Below the pieces are notes generated by a model. That model did not search any database and was not told where the DNA came from. It was given only the letters and a program-made list of their open reading frames with translations. A program made the position numbers and the translations under genes. Below, in pieces: positions 1 to 5,376 of a DNA stretch of 5,478 bases (position 1 is the stretch's first letter; each line of letters opens with the position of its first letter). The DNA is from Bacteroidota bacterium (GTDB taxonomy: Bacteria; Bacteroidota; Ignavibacteria; Ignavibacteriales; Melioribacteraceae), in the NCBI GenBank assembly GCA_023381535.1, contig JAMCSN010000213.1, positions 1 to 5,478 on the forward strand, read 5' to 3'.

Positions 1-897
1 GTTGCAAACTCATGGCAGCAAACGCCAGCCGGATTTGTAATTCAAAACGGGAGAGCAGAACTAACTGACTTTTGGGCGGCGGTATTTAATCCTTCAACGA
101 TGCCGCGCTTCTTGCATACTGTTGATGCAGCATTAATTTCCGGCGCGTTTTTTATGGCTGGAATTGCAGCGTATTTGGTTTTAAAAAACAAAGGTGGAGA
201 AATTTCTAAGAAGGCTCTGAAACTTTCAATCATATTTGGTTTGATTGTTTCACTGCTCGAAGTTTTTCCATTTGGGCATGAACACGGAAGACAGGTAGCC
301 GAAACTCAACCTGAAAAATTTGCTGCGATACAAGGTTTATACACTTCACAATCGGGTGCGCCGATAGCGTTATTTGCTGTGCCGCTCGATCATCCGCCAA
401 CGTTAAAAGCACCTATTGAAATTCCCGGACTACTTAGCTGGCTGGCATTTGGAGACGTTCATGCAAAAGTTCAAGGCATTAATGATTTTCCAAAAGAAGA
501 AGTGCCGCCGCTGTTTCTAACTTTTGTTTCCTATCATAACATGGTTCTACTCGGAATGTATTTTATTTTGGCGATGGCGATCGCAACATTCAAACTATAT
601 AAGAAGACTCTATGGGAAAGCAAAAAGTTTTTGAAATTACTCGTTTGGTCTATTCCGCTTCCGTTAATTGCTTGTCAGCTTGGATGGATTGCGGCGGAAG
701 TCGGACGGCAGCCGTGGATCGTTTACAAGTTAATGAAAACCAGCGACGCAGTTTCAATAACTGTTGGTGCCGGAGAAATTCTTTTCTCAATTATTCTGTT
801 TGGAATAATTTACATCATGCTCGGATCAATTTTTGTTTATCTGCTTGTGAGAAAAGTTAAACTTGGTCCGGATCCAATTCCAGCGAAGGAGGTGTAA
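1..897 (+). CDS. cydA: Cytochrome bd quinol oxidase subunit I (CydA), 5'-truncated by window edge
   Basis: This subunit carries the hemes and the quinol site of the cytochrome bd oxidase, which oxidises membrane quinol and reduces O2 to water. The frame is open from base 1, so 298 codons are visible and roughly 147 N-terminal residues are missing, judged by alignment from memory to E. coli CydA. Visible landmarks, in fragment numbering: His39 in FLHTVDA (heme b558 ligand, H186 in E. coli), Met181 in SYHNMV (M393) and Glu233 in AAEVGRQPW (E445, heme b595 ligand). The Met-Glu spacing of 52 equals E. coli, which supports the alignment. The stretch from quinol site to Met181 is about 66 residues shorter than in E. 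coli, so this is a short Q-loop form. Lys106 matches K252, but Gln111 sits where E. coli has Glu257. Several hydrophobic helices are evident. It ends 2 nt before cydB and carries that gene's ribosome binding site. Confidence 0.97.
   Translation, partial: VANSWQQTPAGFVIQNGRAELTDFWAAVFNPSTMPRFLHTVDAALISGAFFMAGIAAYLVLKNKGGEISKKALKLSIIFGLIVSLLEVFPFGHEHGRQVAETQPEKFAAIQGLYTSQSGAPIALFAVPLDHPPTLKAPIEIPGLLSWLAFGDVHAKVQGINDFPKEEVPPLFLTFVSYHNMVLLGMYFILAMAIATFKLYKKTLWESKKFLKLLVWSIPLPLIACQLGWIAAEVGRQPWIVYKLMKTSDAVSITVGAGEILFSIILFGIIYIMLGSIFVYLLVRKVKLGPDPIPAKEV
886..892 (+). promoter_or_regulatory. Strong Shine-Dalgarno for cydB
   Basis: AAGGAGG lies 7 nt before the cydB ATG at 900 and inside the last codons of cydA. 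It is the best anti-Shine-Dalgarno match in the window. It fixes the cydB start and suggests that the two subunits are translated in a coupled way for 1:1 assembly. Confidence 0.85.
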
Positions 898-899
898 TC

Positions 900-1928
900 A
901 TGATCGATCTAAATTTAATTTGGTTTTTATTAGTTGGTGTTCTGATTGTAGGTTATGCAATCCTCGACGGATTCGATCTCGGCGTTGGAGTTCTGCACCT
1001 TTTCACAAAAAATGAAAATGAAAAAAGAGTCAACGTAAATGCAATTGGTCCGGTGTGGGATGGAAACGAAGTGTGGCTGTTGACCGGCGGAGGTGCTTTG
1101 TTTGCCGCATTTCCAATTGTTTATGCTACCGTGTTCAGCGGATTCTATTTAGCGTTCATGCTTTTGTTAACAGCACTGATATTCCGCGCAGTGTCGTTTG
1201 AGTTCAGAAAATATTCCGAGTCGGCTCAATCAAAAAAATATTGGGATCTCGCTTTCGGACTGGGAAGTTTAGTTCCGGCTCTCCTGTTCGGCGTCGCAAT
1301 CGGAAATATTTTGCGCGGACTGCCGGTTCAATTGAAGGATGGAAAAGTGATTTCATCAATTTCATTTCTGGGTTTGTTGAATCCGTATTCACTGCTGGTT
1401 GGCGTTCTGAGTTTAGTTCTTTTCACCATGCACGGTGCAGTTTACATGACAATGAAATCCGATGGAGTTCAACGCGAAAGAATGGTTAGATGGATTGACA
1501 AAACGTGGATTGCGTTTGTTGTTCTCTACGTTCTCGCGACGATATTGACATTCTTTGAAGGAGGATATTTGTTTGATGGACTTTTGAAGAATCCGATTTT
1601 TTGGCTCTTGTTTGTACTTTTGTTTGCATCCATTATCTATATACCAATTGCGGTCAAGTCCGGCAAATTCGGCGTCGCATTCTTGTCATCTTCGGTGATG
1701 ATTGCCATGATGATTCTGTTAACGGCGCTTAGTTTGTTTCCACGATTGGTTCCGTCCAATATTGATTTAGCGAACAGCTTAACGATCTATAACGCGTCAT
1801 CATCTCAGAGAACGTTAACAACAATGCTGATCATTGCGCTGATAGGAATGCCGATTGTAGTCGCGTACACGATTTTCATGTATCGTGTTTTCAAAGGAAA
1901 GGTTATCATCACCAAAGATAGCTACTAA
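900..1928 (+). CDS. cydB: Cytochrome bd quinol oxidase subunit II (CydB), complete
   Basis: This is the second integral membrane subunit of the bd oxidase; it pairs with CydA and stabilises the heme-bearing core. The product is 342 residues, shorter than the 379 of E. coli but normal for the short form found in many phyla. Family landmarks are an N-terminal helix with ILDGFDLGVG (residues 21-30), the GPVWDGNEVWLLTGGGALFAAFP signature around residues 50-72, FRAVSFEFR (95-103), and the C-terminal LFPRLVPS (279-286) and SLTIYNASS (293-301) blocks. About eight or nine hydrophobic helices span the protein, the last at about 306-330 before a short basic tail. The ATG at 900 is supported by an AAGGAGG site 7 nt upstream, with a 2-nt gap to cydA. 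No cydX-like small membrane ORF follows; a long hairpin starts directly after the stop, so the operon probably ends here. Confidence 0.97.
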   Translation: MIDLNLIWFLLVGVLIVGYAILDGFDLGVGVLHLFTKNENEKRVNVNAIGPVWDGNEVWLLTGGGALFAAFPIVYATVFSGFYLAFMLLLTALIFRAVSFEFRKYSESAQSKKYWDLAFGLGSLVPALLFGVAIGNILRGLPVQLKDGKVISSISFLGLLNPYSLLVGVLSLVLFTMHGAVYMTMKSDGVQRERMVRWIDKTWIAFVVLYVLATILTFFEGGYLFDGLLKNPIFWLLFVLLFASIIYIPIAVKSGKFGVAFLSSSVMIAMMILLTALSLFPRLVPSNIDLANSLTIYNASSSQRTLTTMLIIALIGMPIVVAYTIFMYRVFKGKVIITKDSY

Positions 1929-1929
1929 A

Positions 1930-2003
1930 TGTAGGGATCGGTCTGCCCGCTTCGACTCGATGAGACTAATCGAATCGAGGCGGGTGACCGATCCGTTTTT
2001 TTT
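1930..2003 (+). terminator. Very long hairpin plus T-run after cydB (intrinsic terminator)
   Basis: The outer stem pairs GGATCGGTC (1935-1943) with GACCGATCC (1986-1994), 9 perfect base pairs. After a small internal loop (1944-1945 against 1985), an inner stem pairs 1946-1961 with 1969-1984: 16 positions with one C-A mismatch and one G-T wobble. The 7-base apical loop is 1962-1968. Eight T residues follow at 1996-2003. It begins 2 nt after the cydB stop codon, the right place for transcription termination of cydAB. It is far longer than a typical terminator, which raises the possibility that it is a palindromic repeat element acting as one. Confidence 0.85.
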
Positions 2004-2032
2004 AATTCAATATAGTATTGCAGTATTTTTCG

Positions 2033-2070
2033 ATAAACTCGGTTTCGTAAGGAATCGGGTTTATTTTTTT
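2033..2070 (+). terminator. Second hairpin plus T-run, tandem terminator candidate
   Basis: Bases 2033-2046 pair with 2051-2064 in a 14-bp uninterrupted stem, closed by a GTAA loop (a GNRA-type tetraloop in RNA). T residues run from 2064 to 2070. Three of the pairs are G-U in the + strand transcript and would be A-C mismatches in a - strand transcript, so the structure is favoured in + strand RNA. It lies 30 nt beyond the T-run of the first hairpin and may be a fail-safe terminator for cydAB. If transcription started upstream of it, it could instead be a leader hairpin for the phosphatase gene. Confidence 0.6.
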
Positions 2071-2079
2071 GCGAAGTTG

Positions 2080-2108
2080 ATTGTAACGGAAGCCTTGCCG
2101 TAACTTTG
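2080..2108 (+). promoter_or_regulatory. Possible Bacteroidota-type promoter for the phosphatase gene
   Basis: TAACTTTG (2101-2108) matches the TAnnTTTG -7 box described for Bacteroidota sigma factors. An ATTG at 2080-2083 lies 17 nt upstream, within the usual range for the -33 TTG element. The site follows both terminators and would give a leader of roughly 25 nt before the ATG at 2141. This is a short AT-rich motif match, so the call is tentative. Confidence 0.35.
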
Positions 2109-2140
2109 TAACCGACATTTCAAACTTTTCAAGTGACTTA

Positions 2141-2911
2141 ATGATAAATAAAGTCGTCCAAATTTCGAAAATAGCCGGAGAAATTATTCGCGAAGGATTC
2201 GGAAAGAATTGTTCCATCGAATACAAAACCAATCTTTCTAATCTTGTAACGGAGATCGATAAAAAATCGGAAGAAACCATAATTGATTTTGTTAACAAAG
2301 AATTCCCGACACATTCGGTTCTTGCCGAAGAGACCGGCTCTCACAAATCGAGCTCGGAATACTTGTGGGTTGTGGATCCTCTCGACGGCACTTCCAACTT
2401 TGCTCACGGCTTCCCGATTTTTTCCGTATCGATCGGCGTTCAAAAAAATAATGAAACCGTTTGCGGCGTTGTATATGACGTGATGAACGACATTGTCTAT
2501 TCATCAGAAAAGGGAAGCGGCTCTTTCCGTAACGGACAAAAGCTGCAAGTCAGCACAAACGATGATATTAGAAAAAGTATGATCGTTACCGGATTCCCAT
2601 ACAATGTTGCGGAAAATCCCGATCATGTGTTCGAACGTTTCATAGCATTCTTGAAAACTGCGCGCGCGGTTAGACGGCTTGGCTCCGCCGCAATCGATTT
2701 TTGTTACGTCGCATCCGGCGTCTTCGACGGATTCTGGGAAGTGCATCTCAATCCATGGGACGTGTGCGCCGGTAAATTAATTGTTGAAGAAGCCGGCGGC
2801 TTAGTCACAAATTTTGCGGGAGAATCAACCGATATTTATTCGAAACAAATTTTAGCAACGAACGGGAAAGTGCATAAAAAAATGGTTGAGATTTTGCAGT
2901 TGAATAACTAA
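2141..2911 (+). CDS. Inositol monophosphatase family phosphatase (SuhB/IMPase-like)
   Basis: This is a cytoplasmic Mg2+-dependent phosphomonoesterase of the IMPase/FBPase superfamily. At 256 residues it has the normal length, and all metal-binding motifs are present: Glu63 in LAEETG (Glu70 of human IMPA1), Asp79, Asp82 and Thr84 in DPLDGTSNFAHGFP (Asp90, Asp93, Thr95), and Asp207 in NPWDVCAGKLIVEEAGG (Asp220). The RRLGSAAID block (178-186) is also typical. The substrate cannot be read from sequence: inositol-1-phosphate, other sugar phosphates, histidinol phosphate or PAP are all used by relatives. The WDVCAG motif has Cys where many members have Ala. ATG 2141 gives a full-length N-terminus with the usual first helix; no good Shine-Dalgarno precedes it. 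It is separated from cydAB by terminators and lies 44 nt before the next gene, with no clear terminator between. Confidence 0.93.
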   Translation: MINKVVQISKIAGEIIREGFGKNCSIEYKTNLSNLVTEIDKKSEETIIDFVNKEFPTHSVLAEETGSHKSSSEYLWVVDPLDGTSNFAHGFPIFSVSIGVQKNNETVCGVVYDVMNDIVYSSEKGSGSFRNGQKLQVSTNDDIRKSMIVTGFPYNVAENPDHVFERFIAFLKTARAVRRLGSAAIDFCYVASGVFDGFWEVHLNPWDVCAGKLIVEEAGGLVTNFAGESTDIYSKQILATNGKVHKKMVEILQLNN

Positions 2912-2929
2912 TTATTTTCTCTAGTTTTG
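2900..2929 (+). promoter_or_regulatory. Possible Bacteroidota-type promoter for the T9SS cargo gene
   Basis: TAGTTTTG (2922-2929) fits TAnnTTTG, with TTG (2900-2902) 19 nt upstream overlapping the end of the phosphatase gene. It would start transcription close to 2935-2940, leaving a leader of about 15-20 nt before the ATG at 2956. It would let the secreted-protein gene be transcribed independently. Motif match only. Confidence 0.35.
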
Positions 2930-2955
2930 AAACAAGAAAAGTTGGGGACGGGGAA

Positions 2956-3915
2956 ATGAAAAACATTAAAGTTTATATTATCATTTTTGTCTTACTTCTT
3001 TCAGCTAAGCTGTTTGCCCAGGTTAATCCTTCGCTGAATTATTACCCACTGCATATTGGGGATGAATGGCAGTACAAGGTCACTTATTTTGATACATCAC
3101 CTAATAATAGAATTTCTTATTTATCCAAAAGGGTTATCTCAGACACCATCTTGGCAAGTGGAAAAAGATATTTTCTTATAGAACAACCACCATTCACTTA
3201 TGATGAAATAAAAGTTTTAGAAAAAGCTTTCGTTAGAGTTGATAGTACGAATGGAGTCCTTTATAAACTTCCTTACGAAAACGGGAAAGAAGAAAAACTT
3301 GATAGCTTGTTTTGTACTGCCCGAGACTATTTTTTTAACGGTGACTTATACTGCGCTGATGTCTCTGTTAAAAATGTGTTTTCCCAACCCGTTCTATCAA
3401 AAATTGTAACTGGCCGTACTTCCTCCAACTATGGTCTTTTCTGGCGTCAAGCTCTTGGGATTGGAATTTATTATCAGGAAAATTGGATTGCAATAGTGAC
3501 TGCAACTGGAAATAAATATGATTTGACTTACGCCAAAATCAACGGGGTAGAATATGGCCAGCTAGTTGATGTGGAGGATGAGAAAAATCTTTTGCCACAA
3601 GAATTTTCCCTTTCGCAAAATTTTCCCAATCCGTTCAATCCTTCAACAACAATAAGATTTTCCATTCCTGCTGTAGGGACACAGCATGCTGTGTCCTTAC
3701 AATTAAAAGTATATGACCTTCTTGGAAGAGAAATTGCAACACTTGTCAACGAAGAAAAAGCGCCGGGGAATTATGAAGTCACGTTTAATGGAGAGTCTCG
3801 CCTCGGCGAGTCTTTGCCGAGTGGTGTTTATTTTTATAGACTTCAAGCGAGAAATTATTCATTGGGCGCAGAACAAGGTTTTAGTGCAACCAAGAAAATG
3901 ATTTATCTGAAATAA
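2956..3915 (+). CDS. Secreted protein with T9SS type A C-terminal sorting domain, function unknown
   Basis: A 319-residue protein with a clear signal peptide: Lys-containing start, hydrophobic core at residues 6-17 and likely cleavage after LFA (residue 21). Residues about 217-319 form a Por secretion-system C-terminal sorting domain: FSLSQNFPNPFNPSTTI, LKVYDLLGREIATLVNEEKAPGNYEV, SGVYFYRLQA and a TKKMIYLK end. The protein should cross the inner membrane by Sec and the outer membrane by T9SS, which usually removes this domain and releases or anchors the cargo. Residues 22-210 start with YYPLHIGDEWQYKV, a pattern I associate with Ignavibacteria secreted proteins. They show no catalytic motif I recognise; Cys120 and Cys133 could form a disulfide. 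The sorting-domain DNA contains a 30-bp near-palindrome (3672-3701) and an in-frame 15-nt-spaced repeat (3793-3813). ATG 2956 is preceded by a G-rich GGGGACGGGGAA rather than a classical Shine-Dalgarno. Confidence 0.88.
   Translation: MKNIKVYIIIFVLLLSAKLFAQVNPSLNYYPLHIGDEWQYKVTYFDTSPNNRISYLSKRVISDTILASGKRYFLIEQPPFTYDEIKVLEKAFVRVDSTNGVLYKLPYENGKEEKLDSLFCTARDYFFNGDLYCADVSVKNVFSQPVLSKIVTGRTSSNYGLFWRQALGIGIYYQENWIAIVTATGNKYDLTYAKINGVEYGQLVDVEDEKNLLPQEFSLSQNFPNPFNPSTTIRFSIPAVGTQHAVSLQLKVYDLLGREIATLVNEEKAPGNYEVTFNGESRLGESLPSGVYFYRLQARNYSLGAEQGFSATKKMIYLK
3672..3701. repeat. Near-perfect palindrome within the T9SS-domain coding sequence
   Basis: Fifteen-base arms meet at GCATGC (3684-3689). The left arm reads TGTAGGGACACAGCA and the right arm is its complement except for one G-T pair (3676 against 3697). 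It is read in frame as VGTQHAVSL (residues 240-248), just before the LKVYDLLG strand. Its left edge TGTAGGGA is identical to bases 1930-1937 at the left edge of the hairpin behind cydB. Confidence 0.75.
3793..3821. repeat. Short in-frame direct repeat with overlapping inverted repeats
   Basis: GAGTCT occurs at 3793-3798 and again at 3808-3813, exactly 15 nt (five codons) apart, encoding ES-RLG-ES. CTCGCC (3797-3802) is complementary to GGCGAG (3805-3810), and CTCGGC (3802-3807) to GCCGAG (3816-3821), so two mutually exclusive small hairpins are possible. It sits where sorting domains usually have a short linker before SGVYFYRL, so it looks like a small insertion or duplication. Confidence 0.5.
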
Positions 3916-3999
3916 CTTCGGAGCTGATTGGAAAAAAATTCGGAAAGATATCTGTTTGATGGAACTTTTGAACGGCACTATCGTCGAAACAATCAGTAA

Positions 4000-4028
4000 T
4001 TTACAATTTTGTCTTACTGTAAGTTAAT
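4000..4028 (+). promoter_or_regulatory. Possible sigma-70-like promoter for the export operon
   Basis: TTTACA (4000-4005, 5 of 6 to TTGACA) and GTTAAT (4023-4028, 4 of 6 to TATAAT) are separated by 17 nt. An overlapping alternative is TTGTCT (4009-4014) with TATTGT (4033-4038), spacing 18. No TAnnTTTG box is seen in this gap. The gap 3916-4078 otherwise holds no gene I can support and no clear terminator for the preceding gene. Confidence 0.3.
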
Positions 4029-4078
4029 TCACTATTGTATACCTAGTATTTCTTTATTAACAAATTTTTGAGATTAAA

Positions 4079-5272
4079 GTGGAAACGAAAAACGCTGACC
4101 TTTCTTCACTTAAAATAAATAGAGACGAGAAACTGGAAAATCCGGAAAGAAAGAATCGTATCTACAAAATTGTAGGCGGTGTTGCCGTGGCGGTAGCTAT
4201 CATTCTTGCACTTTACTTTGGTTGGAAATCTATAAGCCAGCAAGCCATTGAAGTAAAATTGACGTCGGTCGTTTTACAATCTCCATCAGAATCAAATGCT
4301 GTGCTGACTGCAAGCGGATATGTTGTTGCCCAGAGAAAAGCAGCGGTTGCATCCAAGGGAATGGGAAGACTCGTTTATCTTGGTGTTGTTGAAGGCGACA
4401 AAGTTGTTAAAGATCAAATTATAGCGCGTCTTGAAGACAGCGACATTAAAGCGCAGCTCGAACAAGCCAAAGCAAATCAAAAATTAAGCGAAGCCGATTT
4501 GAAAGACGCTGAAAATAATTTTAATCGTCAGAAAGAATTATTGAAATCCGGTTCCACAACGAAGATGGAAGTTGATGCTGCGGAATCGAGATACAACCGA
4601 GTGCTGGCTTCGATTGACGTAGCTAAAGCGCAAGTTCTACAGGCGGAAGTTGCTTTGGAAAACACTCTCATACGCGCTCCGTTTAACGGAACCGTTCTAA
4701 CAAAAAATGCAGATGTAGGAGAAGTTGTCGCACCGCTTGGTGCCGGTGCTAATGCTAAGGCGGCAGTTGTTACCATTGCCGATATGAATTCGCTGCAAGC
4801 AGAGATTGATGTTTCGGAATCCAACATTGAAAAAATTATTCTTAACCAAGATTGTGAGATTCGTCTCGATGCTTATCCGGATAAAGCTTACCCGGGTTAT
4901 GTTGCCAAGATTGTTCCTACTGCGGATCGATCGAAAGCAACAGTTATGGTAAAAGTTGGATTCAAAAATTACGATCAACGTGTTTTGCCGGAGATGAGCG
5001 CAAAGGTTGTCTTCCTTAACGAGACCACAAAGAAAGAAAAGATTGAGGATACAAAACAATTTCTGGTTGTTCCTTCAACAGCAGTTGCTAAAAGAAACGG
5101 TGCTTCGGTTGCATTTGTTGTTCGTGATGATAAAGCCGTTGAAGTTCCGATAGTTACGGGAAAAGATCTCGGCGGATATACTGAAATCAAGTCGGGTTTG
5201 GTTGAGGGAGACAAAGTTATTGATCCGGTTAACGATAAAATTCAAGACGGAATAAAAGTGAGCGCGAAATGA
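4079..5272 (+). CDS. Membrane fusion protein (HlyD/AcrA/MacA-type periplasmic adaptor)
   Basis: A 397-residue adaptor that links an inner-membrane transporter to an outer-membrane channel in Gram-negative export systems. Order of parts: a charged cytoplasmic N-terminus of about 28 residues; one membrane anchor at about 31-48 (IVGGVAVAVAIILALYFG); first lipoyl half at about 80-118, including GRLVYLGVVEGDKVVKDQI; a short alpha-helical hairpin at about 120-195; second lipoyl half with TLIRAPFNGTVL (196-207) and GEVV; a beta-barrel domain to about 315; and a membrane-proximal domain ending SGLVEGDKVI...GIKVSAK. The start is GTG at 4079: an in-frame TAA lies at 4058-4060 and no ATG or TTG lies between. 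No good Shine-Dalgarno is visible. The next gene, 104 nt downstream on the same strand, is an ABC ATPase, which points to a MacAB-like ABC exporter rather than an RND pump. There is no lipoprotein signal; it is anchored by its N-terminal helix. Confidence 0.93.
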   Translation: METKNADLSSLKINRDEKLENPERKNRIYKIVGGVAVAVAIILALYFGWKSISQQAIEVKLTSVVLQSPSESNAVLTASGYVVAQRKAAVASKGMGRLVYLGVVEGDKVVKDQIIARLEDSDIKAQLEQAKANQKLSEADLKDAENNFNRQKELLKSGSTTKMEVDAAESRYNRVLASIDVAKAQVLQAEVALENTLIRAPFNGTVLTKNADVGEVVAPLGAGANAKAAVVTIADMNSLQAEIDVSESNIEKIILNQDCEIRLDAYPDKAYPGYVAKIVPTADRSKATVMVKVGFKNYDQRVLPEMSAKVVFLNETTKKEKIEDTKQFLVVPSTAVAKRNGASVAFVVRDDKAVEVPIVTGKDLGGYTEIKSGLVEGDKVIDPVNDKIQDGIKVSAK

Positions 5273-5366
5273 AAAGTCGCGCCCATTGTCACATCGTTAA
5301 TTAGAAAGCAGTCAAGAAAGTGATTGCAGAAGAATGTCATTCGGCTTCCAAAACATTTAGATAGTT

Positions 5367-5371
5367 AGGAG
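5367..5371 (+). promoter_or_regulatory. Shine-Dalgarno for the ABC ATPase gene
   Basis: AGGAG lies 5 nt before the ATG at 5377. An out-of-frame ATG at 5373 is too close to this site and does not read the conserved protein, so 5377 is chosen. The remaining gap, 5273-5366, shows no gene, strong hairpin or T-run, consistent with read-through from the adaptor gene. Confidence 0.75.
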
Positions 5372-5376
5372 AATGT

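Noticed and set aside
1930..2070. Riboswitch or attenuator between cydB and the phosphatase gene
   Set aside because: The two hairpins are each self-contained and followed by T-runs. I see no competing antiterminator pairing or known riboswitch core, so terminators explain them better.
1929..2140. Possible cydX-type small membrane protein gene after cydB
   Set aside because: The region directly after cydB is a hairpin with T-run, and no + strand frame gives a short hydrophobic peptide with a ribosome binding site.
2002..2443. Minus-strand ORFs of about 100 codons across the cydB-phosphatase gap
   Set aside because: They overlap the terminators and the conserved IMPase coding region and have no family-like sequence. 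They are more simply explained as shadows.
3959..4027. 22-codon ORF (ATG to TAA) in the gap before the membrane fusion protein
   Set aside because: It has no ribosome binding site, no recognisable motif, and overlaps the candidate promoter. Such ORFs are expected by chance in AT-rich gaps.
4528..5214. Long open frames on the - strand opposite the membrane fusion protein (about 80-120 codons)
   Set aside because: They lie antisense to a clear conserved gene, have low-complexity Ser/Thr/Ala or Asn/Ile-rich translations typical of shadow frames, and resemble no family I recognise.
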